Shown: positions 33,298-40,721 of the stretch, in pieces
Numbering within the stretch: position 1 is the first letter of the stretch
Layout of the letters: every line of letters begins with the position of its first letter
Origin: Arthrobacter sp. SW1
GTDB lineage: Bacteria; Actinomycetota; Actinomycetes; Actinomycetales; Micrococcaceae
Direction of reading: 5' to 3'
DNA length: 64,000 nt
Assembly: GCF_001766675.1 (NCBI RefSeq)
Contig: NZ_MJLT01000012.1
Location: 62,001-126,000, forward strand
Made by a program: the position numbers and the translations under genes
Notes under the pieces: model-generated
Databases searched by the model: none
Told to the model about the DNA's origin: nothing
Seen by the model: the letters and a program-made list of their open reading frames with translations, nothing else

Positions 33298-34221
33298 CTA
33301 ACCGAAGTCCAGCGACAGCCGCGTCAGCTTGTCCGGGTTCGACAGCTGCCGCAGTTCCCGGATGCTGCCGTCCGGGCCGCCGTCGACGAACAACACGTCC
33401 GTGCGGCCGTTATGCCGGAGCAGCACGGCCGGCCCGCCGTTGACGTCCACAAGGCGGGCGCGCACCGGCTGCAAGGGGTCGACGGCGGCCGCCTTGCCGA
33501 GGATGCCGGCGAAGAAGCGCGCAATCCGGGCCGCCCCGAACAGGGGGTTCCTAGCGCTCCTGACCCTGCCTCCGCCGTCGGCCCAGAGGACCGCGTCCCG
33601 GTCCAGCATGGCCACCACGGTGTCGATGTCCCCGTGTTCAATGGCCGCCACCAGCTCTTCCAGCGCCGCCCGGTCCTTGGCCCTGGGCGCGGGTGCCTCC
33701 GGATCGATCTCCAGCCGGCGTTCGGCGCGCGAAATTAGCTGGCGCACAGCGGCCGGTGTCTTTTCCAGGATTTCCGCGATTTCCGGGGCGGACATCCCGA
33801 AGGCCCGGTGCAGCACCAAGGCCGCCCGGGCTTCCGGTGCCAGCTGCTCGGCGAGGTGCAGCAATGTCAGGGACAACAGCTCGCGGTTCGCCACGGCGTC
33901 CTCGGGCAACCGTGCGGTGTCCACCGGCTCCGGCAGCCACGGCCCTGTGTAGTCTTCACGCACCGTGGCGAGCTGGCGCACCCGGTCCACCGAACGCCGC
34001 ACGCACACCGTGGTCAGCCAGGCCGGCCAGGAGTCCACGCGGCCGCCGTCGGGCCGCCGCTCCTGCCGTACGGCGTCGATCGCCACTTCCGAGACGACGT
34101 CCTCGGCATGGCCGAAATCGCCCAGCATCCGGTACGCGATGCCCAGGAGCCGGTTCCGCTCGCTCTGCCACGCCGAAGCCGCCGTCATCGGAAGGGTCAT
34201 GCTGCCCACGCTACCGTTCAC
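33298..34221 (-). CDS. ECF41-type sigma factor with C-terminal regulatory domain
   Basis: A 307-residue extracytoplasmic-function sigma factor. Sigma region 2 is NRLLGIAYRMLGDFGHAEDV and region 4 is RAFGMSAPEIAEILEKTPAA with VRQLISRAERRLE. The C-terminal ~110 residues are a SnoaL-like domain with the ECF41 marks DGGGR (DGGGK in the consensus) and NPDKL near the end. In ECF41 proteins this domain replaces an anti-sigma factor. GTG 34221 overlaps the stop of the AhpD-like gene (GTGA), the usual ECF41 arrangement; ATG 34200 is an alternative start. Confidence 0.9.
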   Translation of the reverse strand: MNGSVGSMTLPMTAASAWQSERNRLLGIAYRMLGDFGHAEDVVSEVAIDAVRQERRPDGGRVDSWPAWLTTVCVRRSVDRVRQLATVREDYTGPWLPEPVDTARLPEDAVANRELLSLTLLHLAEQLAPEARAALVLHRAFGMSAPEIAEILEKTPAAVRQLISRAERRLEIDPEAPAPRAKDRAALEELVAAIEHGDIDTVVAMLDRDAVLWADGGGRVRSARNPLFGAARIARFFAGILGKAAAVDPLQPVRARLVDVNGGPAVLLRHNGRTDVLFVDGGPDGSIRELRQLSNPDKLTRLSLDFG

Positions 34222-34676
34222 ACCAGCGGGTTCTTCTCATCCAGCGGCGGTTCCATCTGCGTGCTGATCGCGATCCTGTTCCACACGTTGATCGTGGAGA
34301 TGGCCAGGATCAGGGCACCCATCTGCCCGTCGTCGAAATGGGTGGCCGCCGCGTTCCAGATCTCGTCGGTGACGGTGTCCGGTCCGAGCCGCGTGACGGC
34401 GTCAGTGAGCGCCAGTACTGCCTGCTCCCGCGCGTCGAAAAAGACCTTCGAATGCTGCCACGCGGCCACGGCATGCAATTTGCGGGCCGGGATGCCGCGC
34501 TTCGCGCCGTCCGTGGCATGCATGTCCACGCAGAAGCCGCAGCCGTTGAGGATCGAGGCCCGCAGCTTGATGAGTTCGTACAGTTCCGGATCCACCGACT
34601 TGCGAGCGTAACCTTCCAAACCGATCACGGCGGCGTAGCCGAGCTTGTTGCTGCGGCCAAGGTTGATGCGTGTCAT
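34218..34676 (-). CDS. AhpD-like carboxymuconolactone decarboxylase-family protein (ECF41 partner)
   Basis: A 152-residue AhpD-fold protein with the redox motif NGCGFCVDMH (CXXC-X3-H) used by alkylhydroperoxidase-type reductases. The helices YELIKLRASILNGCG and TVTDEIWNAAATHFDDGQMG are typical. ATG 34676 follows AAGGGACCCGGA. It lies directly upstream of the ECF41 sigma gene, in the role of the family called COE (carboxymuconolactone decarboxylase, oxidoreductase or epimerase), and has the matching promoter sequence 50-80 bp upstream. Confidence 0.88.
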   Translation of the reverse strand: MTRINLGRSNKLGYAAVIGLEGYARKSVDPELYELIKLRASILNGCGFCVDMHATDGAKRGIPARKLHAVAAWQHSKVFFDAREQAVLALTDAVTRLGPDTVTDEIWNAAATHFDDGQMGALILAISTINVWNRIAISTQMEPPLDEKNPLV

Positions 34677-34730
34677 TCCGGGTCCCTTTCCGTAGTGGCA
34701 CCTCATCGGGAAGTGCCTTACACCAGGGAT

Positions 34731-34757
34731 GTCGGACGGCGTGCGGAAAGTGTGACA
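34731..34757 (-). promoter_or_regulatory. Candidate ECF41-dependent promoter
   Basis: On the minus strand TGTCACA (34757-34751) is followed after 12 bp by CGTC (34738-34735) and after 16 bp by CGAC (34734-34731). TGTCACA and CGTC are the -35 and -10 elements reported for ECF41 targets. It lies between the tenA stop and the AhpD-like start, so the sigma factor would drive its own operon. Confidence 0.6.
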
Positions 34758-34767
34758 GTTCGGCCCG

Positions 34768-35421
34768 TCAGCCCGCCGCAACGGCCGAATCGAAGAACGC
34801 GAGCTCCAGGCGGACGGCCTCTTTGAAGGTGGCCGCCACGCGTGCGCGGATCGCCGGGTCGGCGGGCTCGACGGCGTCGAACTCCTCGCGCAGCCACGCC
34901 ACCCAGCTGTTGTACTCCGGGTTGTTGTGCAGCCGGATCCATTCGGCATGCTTCGCCGCTGCAGGCCAGGAACCAGGCTCCCCGGCCTTGGCCGCCCAGT
35001 CGCCGTACAGCCACTCGGCCACCAGCAGCACGGCGAGGACGTCCGGGTAGGAGCGGGTGTCCAACGCCCGGCGCATCAGGGCATCGAAGTTCCGTGTAGC
35101 CGCCGTCAGCTCCGGGCTGTTGCGCTCCGTCTCCGCAACGGCCAGCTCCTCGAAGCAGTCCTGGAAGTAGCTGTTTTCATCCGAAGCGAAGGCGCCAAGG
35201 ACTTTGGCGAACACCAGCCTGGACGGCAGTGACGGCGCGGACGCCACTGCCTGCCCCAGCAAAGCAACAAAGGCATCGCAGAACTGGTAATCCTGCACCA
35301 GATAGTGCCGCAGTACTGAGTCCTCGAGGCTGCCGTCCAGCAGCCGGTCAACGAATGCATGCCCGACGGCGGCGTCCCAGTCCGCGGCACAGCTGTTTCT
35401 CAGTTCTTCGGCAAAGCCCAT
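34768..35421 (-). CDS. tenA: TenA-family protein, TenA_E type
   Basis: A 217-residue all-helical TenA/PqqC-fold protein. It has SVLRHYLVQDYQFCDAFVAL and LVAEWLYGDWAAKA, where the classical TenA_C active site would have a Cys (PCXXXY); here that place is AEWLYGDW. This matches the TenA_E class, which acts on aminopyrimidine breakdown products of thiamine rather than on thiamine itself. CCAGGAGGGAACACC is a strong ribosome site for ATG 35421. No TPP riboswitch is visible upstream and no other thiamine gene is near. Confidence 0.85.
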   Translation of the reverse strand: MGFAEELRNSCAADWDAAVGHAFVDRLLDGSLEDSVLRHYLVQDYQFCDAFVALLGQAVASAPSLPSRLVFAKVLGAFASDENSYFQDCFEELAVAETERNSPELTAATRNFDALMRRALDTRSYPDVLAVLLVAEWLYGDWAAKAGEPGSWPAAAKHAEWIRLHNNPEYNSWVAWLREEFDAVEPADPAIRARVAATFKEAVRLELAFFDSAVAAG

Positions 35422-35477
35422 GGTGTTCCCTCCTGGATCGTCAGCTGGGAGCCTAACAGTTCGCCCAGTTCACCGGC

Positions 35478-36107
35478 CTAGGCCTGCGCAGCTCCTCCCG
35501 CCGCCGATTCCACCAGGTTGCTCTTCTCCAGCGGCACTCCTGCCTGGACGGCCTGGATCCAATGGCCGCTATCGGCCACGGCAGCGAAGTTCGAGTTGAG
35601 CAGGGCCATCAGGGTGGTGTGCACGGTTTTCGCGTCCACGCTTCCCGCGCTGTTGGAGATGTTGATGGCGCCGGTGGCATCCGAGAGGACTTCGGTGGCG
35701 AAGCCATGGATTTCGGCGTCGCTGGCGGATGCGATGACGCAGTTGTTGGTCATGTAGCCGGCCAGGGTGATGGTGTCCACGCCGTTTTCCCGGAGCCATT
35801 CCGCCAAACCGGTGTCCGTGAAGACGGAGCTGTACTGCTTGATTACCGTCTTCCATCCGTCATTGCGGCGCTCCTCAAGGGAGGGGTGGAGCTGCCATTC
35901 GTTTTTGCCCGGGTTGAAGGCCGGGGCGTCCCCGGCGGCGGAGTGCTGGACCATGACCACGGGGATGCCGGCTTGCTCCGCGGCTTCGACGGCGGCCGTA
36001 ATGCGCTGGATCGAGTCTTCCCGCGGCGGGTACTGGATGGGCAGGAGCCCGGTGAAGTATTCCTGCTGGGCATCGATGACGATCAGGGCACGGCGCGGAG
36101 CGCTCAT
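35478..36107 (-). CDS. Isochorismatase-family cysteine hydrolase
   Basis: A 209-residue hydrolase: RALIVIDAQQEYFTGLLPIQ carries the catalytic Asp, GWKTVIKQYSSVFTDTGLAEW the Lys, and TITLAGYMTNNCVIASASDA the Cys nucleophile. CCAGGAGGTGGAC precedes ATG 36107. Family members hydrolyse amides such as nicotinamide or open carbamoyl bonds. It is divergent from a GlxA-like regulator, with a long perfect palindrome between, so it is probably the main target of that regulator. Confidence 0.9.
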   Translation of the reverse strand: MSAPRRALIVIDAQQEYFTGLLPIQYPPREDSIQRITAAVEAAEQAGIPVVMVQHSAAGDAPAFNPGKNEWQLHPSLEERRNDGWKTVIKQYSSVFTDTGLAEWLRENGVDTITLAGYMTNNCVIASASDAEIHGFATEVLSDATGAINISNSAGSVDAKTVHTTLMALLNSNFAAVADSGHWIQAVQAGVPLEKSNLVESAAGGAAQA

Positions 36108-36169
36108 GTCCACCTCCTGGGTTCTTGGGCGGGCGCGGCCTTCGCGCCCACGTCCAGCCTTCCGGGCCC

Positions 36170-36197
36170 GCACTTGTGCCACAATTGGCACAAGTGC
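36170..36197. promoter_or_regulatory. Perfect 12-bp-arm palindromic operator
   Basis: Arms GCACTTGTGCCA (36170-36181) and TGGCACAAGTGC (36186-36197) are exact inverted repeats around CAAT. The site lies in the 130-bp spacer of the divergent hydrolase and regulator genes, just upstream of a possible -10 box TACGAT (36203-36208) for the regulator. Each arm itself contains the smaller palindrome-like TTGTGCCACAA pattern across the centre. Confidence 0.8.
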
Positions 36198-36237
36198 ACA
36201 ACTACGATGAAATCAGGCCAAGCCGGAGGAGCACTTC

Positions 36238-37233
36238 GTGAAAGCGGTGAAGATCGCTGTGCATGCCTTCGACGGCATCACCATGTTCCATCTGTCCGTT
36301 CCCCAGATGGTGTTCGGGGAGGTCGCCCGTCAAGGCCTCGCGGACTGGGAGACGGTCCTGTTTACGGACAGCGAAGGATTTACGGACAGCGGCCGATCGG
36401 TCCGCACCTTGGAGGGCTACGGAATCGACGGCCTCGCCGGAAGCGAGGTGGTGCCCGGGGCGGACATTGTGGTGATCCCTTCCTGGTTCGACGACGGACG
36501 GCCCCTGCCGGCGTCGCTCGCCCAGGCGATCCGGCAGGCGCATGGGAACGGCGCCATGATCGTCGGCCTCTGCCTCGGGGCGTTTCCGGTGGCCGACAGC
36601 GGCCTGCTCGGCACCCGCCCCGCAGTGACCCATTGGCACGCGCTGGACGCGTTCAGCGAACGCCACCCCGGTATCCCCGTGGACCGCACTGTGCTCTACA
36701 TCGACCACGGAGACATCCTGACCTCCGCGGGAACCGCCGCCGCGATGGACGCGTGCCTGCATATCGTGCGTTCGCGGCTGGGGGCGGAGGCTGCCAACCG
36801 GGTAGCCCGCAGCCTGGTGGTTGCACCGCACCGCAGCGGCGGGCAGGCCCAGTACATCGAACGGCCCGTACGGCAGATGAAGGACTCGAACCCCATCGCG
36901 GAGGCGCTGGACTGGGCGGTGGAGCACCTTGGCGAGAGGCTCGGCGTCGATGAGCTCGCCCAGGCCGCCCACATGAGCCGGCGCAGCTTCATCCGGGCCT
37001 TCCGCGCGGCAACCGGCACCACACCGGCTACCTGGCTCCGCACGCGCAGGCTGGACGAAGTGCGGCGCCTGCTGGAAATCACGGACCTTCCCGTGGAGCA
37101 GATCGCGGCCAAATGCGGTTTCACCAGCCCGGTCACCATGCGGCAAAACTTCGTGTCCGCTTACGCCACCACACCGTCCGAGTACAGGCACCTCTTCAGC
37201 CAGCGAAATGCGGGGACCGCTCTACGGGCTTAG
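36238..37233 (+). CDS. GlxA/FtrA-type AraC-family transcriptional regulator
   Basis: A 331-residue regulator with an N-terminal DJ-1/PfpI-like amidotransferase domain and a C-terminal AraC HTH. The first domain shows IVGLCLGAFPVADSGLLGTR (nucleophile-elbow Cys), TVLYIDHGDILTSAGTAAAM and RSLVVAPHRSGGQAQYI. The DNA-binding part is LAQAAHMSRRSFIRAFRAAT and AAKCGFTSPVTMRQNFVSAY. GTG 36238 follows CGGAGGAGCACTTC. Such regulators usually control the breakdown of nitrogen compounds; here the divergent cysteine hydrolase fits. Confidence 0.92.
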   Translation: MKAVKIAVHAFDGITMFHLSVPQMVFGEVARQGLADWETVLFTDSEGFTDSGRSVRTLEGYGIDGLAGSEVVPGADIVVIPSWFDDGRPLPASLAQAIRQAHGNGAMIVGLCLGAFPVADSGLLGTRPAVTHWHALDAFSERHPGIPVDRTVLYIDHGDILTSAGTAAAMDACLHIVRSRLGAEAANRVARSLVVAPHRSGGQAQYIERPVRQMKDSNPIAEALDWAVEHLGERLGVDELAQAAHMSRRSFIRAFRAATGTTPATWLRTRRLDEVRRLLEITDLPVEQIAAKCGFTSPVTMRQNFVSAYATTPSEYRHLFSQRNAGTALRA

Positions 37234-37278
37234 GGCGGGCCAAAGGACGTAGAGCAGGCCCCGCAACGAGGGGAGGGA

Positions 37279-37785
37279 TCAGTCCTCGAAATCCCCGGCC
37301 GCCTTGCGGAAACGGCCCAGCACCTGGATGAGCTGCTCAACGTCGTCGTCGTCAAAGCCGGACTGGGCGAACACCTCGGCGTTGAGGGCCGTCGTCGCCC
37401 GCTTGGCCAGGGTACGGCCCTCCGAGGTGAGCTCGATCAGGGTGGTTCGGCCGTCCGTCGGATGCGGCGAGCGGACTACCAGGCCCGCCTTTTCCAAACG
37501 GTCGACGGCGTTCGTCACCGAGGTCGGATGGACCTGCAGGAGCGCGCTCGCCTTGTTCATGGGCAGCGCGCCGCTGCGGGCGAAGCCGAGCAGCGCCAGC
37601 AGCTCGTACCGCGCGAAGGTCAGGCCCAGGGGCTTGAGGACGGCTTCGATCCGGGCCGTGAGGATCTGCTGCGTGCGCATGATCGCGGTGATGGCGGCCA
37701 TGGGCGCGGCAACGTCCCCCCAGCCGTGGCGCTCCCAATTGCGGCGCGCGTCGGCGATCGGGTCGCGGGGCAGCGGGCTTCCCAT
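37279..37785 (-). CDS. MarR-family transcriptional regulator
   Basis: A 168-residue winged-helix regulator: LTFARYELLALLGFARSGAL and NKASALLQVHPTSVTNAVDR form the HTH and RSPHPTDGRTTLIELTSEGR the wing. It starts 3 bp after the stop of the acyl-CoA synthetase gene on the same strand, so the pair is an operon. It may sense a CoA-ester or aromatic acid made by that enzyme, as known for several MarR proteins. Confidence 0.9.
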   Translation of the reverse strand: MGSPLPRDPIADARRNWERHGWGDVAAPMAAITAIMRTQQILTARIEAVLKPLGLTFARYELLALLGFARSGALPMNKASALLQVHPTSVTNAVDRLEKAGLVVRSPHPTDGRTTLIELTSEGRTLAKRATTALNAEVFAQSGFDDDDVEQLIQVLGRFRKAAGDFED

Positions 37786-37788
37786 GTT

Positions 37789-39540
37789 TCAGTCCTTCAG
37801 GCCCGGGAACTCGGACTCGGAGTATTCGACGCCGAGGCCCGCCGGCAGCGGTCCGGGGCTTCCTTTCCCGTCAGACCCGTGCCGTGCTTCCTCGCTCTGG
37901 CGCAGTTCCACGCGGCGGATCTTGCCGGAGATGGTCTTGGGCAGCTCCGCGAATTCGAGGCGGCGGATCCGCTTGAACGGGGCCAGATGTTCGCGGCAGT
38001 AGCGCAGGATGTCCTCCGCCAGCGCCGGGCCCGGAGTGTGGCCGGGGGCCAGGACAACGAACGCCTTGGGCACCGAAAGCTTCACCGGATCCGGTGACGG
38101 TACGACGGCGGCCTCCGCCACCGCGGGATGTTCGATCAGCACGCTCTCCAGCTCGAAAGGGGAGAGCCGGTAATCGGAGGACTTGAAGACGTCGTCCCCG
38201 CGGCCCACGTAGGTGATCACGCCGTTTTCGTCCCGGCTGGCCATGTCGCCCGTGTGGTAGTAGCCATCGCGGAACGCTTCGGCGGTCTTCTCCGGGTCGC
38301 CGTAGTACGCGGTCATCAGCCCTACGGGGCGGGGGTCCAGGCGCAGGCAGAGCTCGCCGTCGTCGGCTTCTTCCCCGGTGGCGGGGTCCACCAGCACCAC
38401 GTCGTATCCCGGCAGCGGCCGGCCCATGGAGCCGGTCTTGACCGGCTGCCCCGGAGTGTTGGCCACTTGGACGGTGCTCTCGGTCTGGCCGAAGCCGTCC
38501 CGGATGGTCTGGCCCCAGGCCCGTTCCACCTGGCCGATCACCTCGGCATTGAGCGGTTCGCCCGCGGACACCACCTTGGTGGGCGGCTTCTTCAGCAGCG
38601 TGAGGTCCGCCTGGATGAGCATGCGCCATACCGTGGGCGGGGCACAGAAGCTGGTGACGCCCTCGCGGTCCATCTGCTCCATGAGGGCCTTGGCGTCGAA
38701 GCGCTCGTAGTTGTAGACGAACACGCAGGCCTCGGCGATCCACGGCGTGAACACATTGGACCACGCGTGCTTGGCCCAGCCGGGGGAGGCGACGTTCAGG
38801 TGCACGTCCCCGGGTTCCACGCCGATCCAGTACATTGTGGACAGGTGGCCCACCGGGTAGGACGTGTGGCTGTGCTCCACGAGCTTGGCGCGCGAGGTGG
38901 TGCCGGACGTGAAATACAGCAGCATGGTTTCGTCCGCACGGGTGGGCTGGTCCGGGACAAACTCCGCCAGAGCGGACGCGTAGTCCGCGTACCGCAGCGC
39001 GCCGGCCGTGTGGCCGGCCGTCCCGTCAGTCGGGCTGCCCACTTCGATCAGCATGTACTCGCCCGGCACCTCGGCGAACTTGGCGATGTTCGCGCTCCCG
39101 ACGGCGGCCCAGCGCGCCCCTCCGCGTTCCACCCGGTCCGCGATGTCCCGCGGACCCATCAGCGTGGTGGTGGGAATCATCACCAGGCCCAGCTTGATGC
39201 CGGCCAGCATGAGTTCCCAGAGCTCCACCTGGTTTCCGAGCATGATGATCATCCGGTCGCCGCGCTGCACGCCCTGGGCGCGGAGCCAGTTGGCCAGCCG
39301 GGAGGACGCTGCGGAAAGGTCCGCAAAGCTGCGGCGCGTGGCGCTGCCGTCCTGCTCCACGATCACCAAGGCCGGCCTCCCGCCCTTGGCAGGGTCTGCG
39401 GCGATGGCATCGAACCAGTCGAGCGCGAAGTTGAAGTGTTCGAAGCGCGGCCACTGGAATTCACGGTGGGCCCGGGCGTAGTCCGTGCGCAGCTCCAGGA
39501 GCCGGTCGCGGGCCGCGCGGAAGTCGTCGGTGACAGTCAT
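37789..39540 (-). CDS. Acyl-CoA synthetase (medium-chain/aromatic acid type)
   Basis: A 583-residue AMP-forming ligase. Visible core motifs are LLYFTSGTTSRAKLVEHSH (ATP loop), IRDGFGQTESTVQV, GDMASRDENGVITYVGRGDD, VFKSSDYRLSPFELESVLI and KTISGKIRRVEL with the catalytic Lys. The SSDYR hinge is that of medium-chain and benzoate-type ligases (MACS) rather than acetyl-CoA synthetase. It is cotranscribed with the MarR gene and its promoter has the motif also seen before mmsA. Substrate not determined. Confidence 0.9.
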   Translation of the reverse strand: MTVTDDFRAARDRLLELRTDYARAHREFQWPRFEHFNFALDWFDAIAADPAKGGRPALVIVEQDGSATRRSFADLSAASSRLANWLRAQGVQRGDRMIIMLGNQVELWELMLAGIKLGLVMIPTTTLMGPRDIADRVERGGARWAAVGSANIAKFAEVPGEYMLIEVGSPTDGTAGHTAGALRYADYASALAEFVPDQPTRADETMLLYFTSGTTSRAKLVEHSHTSYPVGHLSTMYWIGVEPGDVHLNVASPGWAKHAWSNVFTPWIAEACVFVYNYERFDAKALMEQMDREGVTSFCAPPTVWRMLIQADLTLLKKPPTKVVSAGEPLNAEVIGQVERAWGQTIRDGFGQTESTVQVANTPGQPVKTGSMGRPLPGYDVVLVDPATGEEADDGELCLRLDPRPVGLMTAYYGDPEKTAEAFRDGYYHTGDMASRDENGVITYVGRGDDVFKSSDYRLSPFELESVLIEHPAVAEAAVVPSPDPVKLSVPKAFVVLAPGHTPGPALAEDILRYCREHLAPFKRIRRLEFAELPKTISGKIRRVELRQSEEARHGSDGKGSPGPLPAGLGVEYSESEFPGLKD

Positions 39541-39610
39541 GGCGTGCCTTTCGCTTCGCAGGGCGGCCGGAGACAGAACGGTCCGACCCGGAGCCCTGCA
39601 TCACTTGCAA

Positions 39611-39623
39611 AATATACTAGGAC
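39611..39623 (-). promoter_or_regulatory. Promoter motif of the acyl-CoA synthetase operon
   Basis: On the minus strand this reads GTCCTAGTATATT, 12 of 13 bases the same as 27126-27138 before mmsA. It lies about 70 bp upstream of the start codon. TTGGAT (39629-39624) stands directly before it. The site is likely a -10/operator region recognised by a common regulator. Confidence 0.45.
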
Positions 39624-39632
39624 ATCCAAGGG

Positions 39633-40670
39633 TTAGGAAGGCTGGCCCGGCAGCTCCCCGCCCAGTATTTCGCCGTACAGTTCCGCGTACCGCGCAGCCA
39701 TGAGCGCGGCACTGAAGCGCTGCTCGACGGCGGCCCGGCAGCGGCGCCGGTCCAGCCCGGCCGCCGCGCGCAAAGCCAGCGCCAGCTCTTGGGTGCCGTT
39801 CCGCAGGAAGCCCGTGACGCCGTCGTCGACGATTTCAGGGGCGGCGCCCCGCGGTGCCGCCACCACGGGAGTCCCGGCCGCGAGCGATTCGATCATCACC
39901 ATCCCGAACGGTTCGTCCCACTGCAGGGGATTGAGCAGGGCCAGGGCTCCGCGGAGCAGGGCGAGCTTGCCGGCGGCGTCCGGTTCGCCCAGGAACTCTT
40001 CGTTGTCGCCCAGCATCGGTGCCACCACGGTGCGGAAGTACTCCAGCTCGGTCCTGTCGCTCATCTTGGCCGCGATCCGCAGCGGAATCCCGGCGGAGCG
40101 GGCCGCCAGTACAGCCTCCACCACGCCCTTCGTCGGATCCATGCGGCCAAGGAACAAGGCGTAGCCGCCTCCGCCGTCGCCAAAGGGAATGGCAGCCGTG
40201 TCCACGCCATGGTGGATCACCCGGGCCACCGGAACGTCCGGGGCGGACTCGGCCTGCCGCCGCGAAATCGCTACGAGGGCCGCGTCCCGCGCAATCATCC
40301 GGTACACGCTCCGCAACTCCGGACTCATGACCGTGTGCATGGTGCAGACCACCGGGATACCGGGCGGGCGGTGCCGGTACAGGGGGCCCGCGAGCGTGTG
40401 GTCATGGATGATGTCGACGCCGGCCAGCGCCTCATACGCGCGGATGACGTGCGGGAGCTCCGCGGAGCTTTGCCCCATGCCGGAGCGCCGCGCCGGGGCG
40501 AAACCGCCGGGCCGCTCCACGGGGCAGCCGCTGTCCGAGGACGCCGCGAGCAGCACTTTGTGTCCTGCCGCCGTCAGGCCGGTGGCGAGGGCATGCACCA
40601 CGGCTTCCGTCCCGCCATAGGCGGGCGGCGGAACAGGCACCCAGGGCGGCGCGATCAGGCCGATCCGCAT
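39633..40670 (-). CDS. Family 4 glycosyltransferase
   Basis: A 345-residue GT-B glycosyltransferase. The N-terminal domain has PPPAYGGTEAVVHALATGLT (acceptor loop) and DIIHDHTLAGPLYRHRPPGI; the C-terminal domain has ALFLGRMDPTKGVVEAVLAA and ALLNPLQWDEPFGMVMIESL with the nucleotide-sugar Glu pair. ATG 40670 has CCGGAGGACCGC before it. It is 51 bp downstream of the debranching-type hydrolase and the two likely work on one glucoside or polysaccharide. Confidence 0.9.
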   Translation of the reverse strand: MRIGLIAPPWVPVPPPAYGGTEAVVHALATGLTAAGHKVLLAASSDSGCPVERPGGFAPARRSGMGQSSAELPHVIRAYEALAGVDIIHDHTLAGPLYRHRPPGIPVVCTMHTVMSPELRSVYRMIARDAALVAISRRQAESAPDVPVARVIHHGVDTAAIPFGDGGGGYALFLGRMDPTKGVVEAVLAARSAGIPLRIAAKMSDRTELEYFRTVVAPMLGDNEEFLGEPDAAGKLALLRGALALLNPLQWDEPFGMVMIESLAAGTPVVAAPRGAAPEIVDDGVTGFLRNGTQELALALRAAAGLDRRRCRAAVEQRFSAALMAARYAELYGEILGGELPGQPS

Positions 40671-40721
40671 GGCGGTCCTCCGGTGTTCACTTGGCCTCCC
40701 GTACGCACCGGGCCTCCAAAG

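Noticed and set aside
35422..35477. TPP riboswitch upstream of tenA
   Set aside because: The spacer is only 56 bp and holds no THI-box-like conserved sequence.
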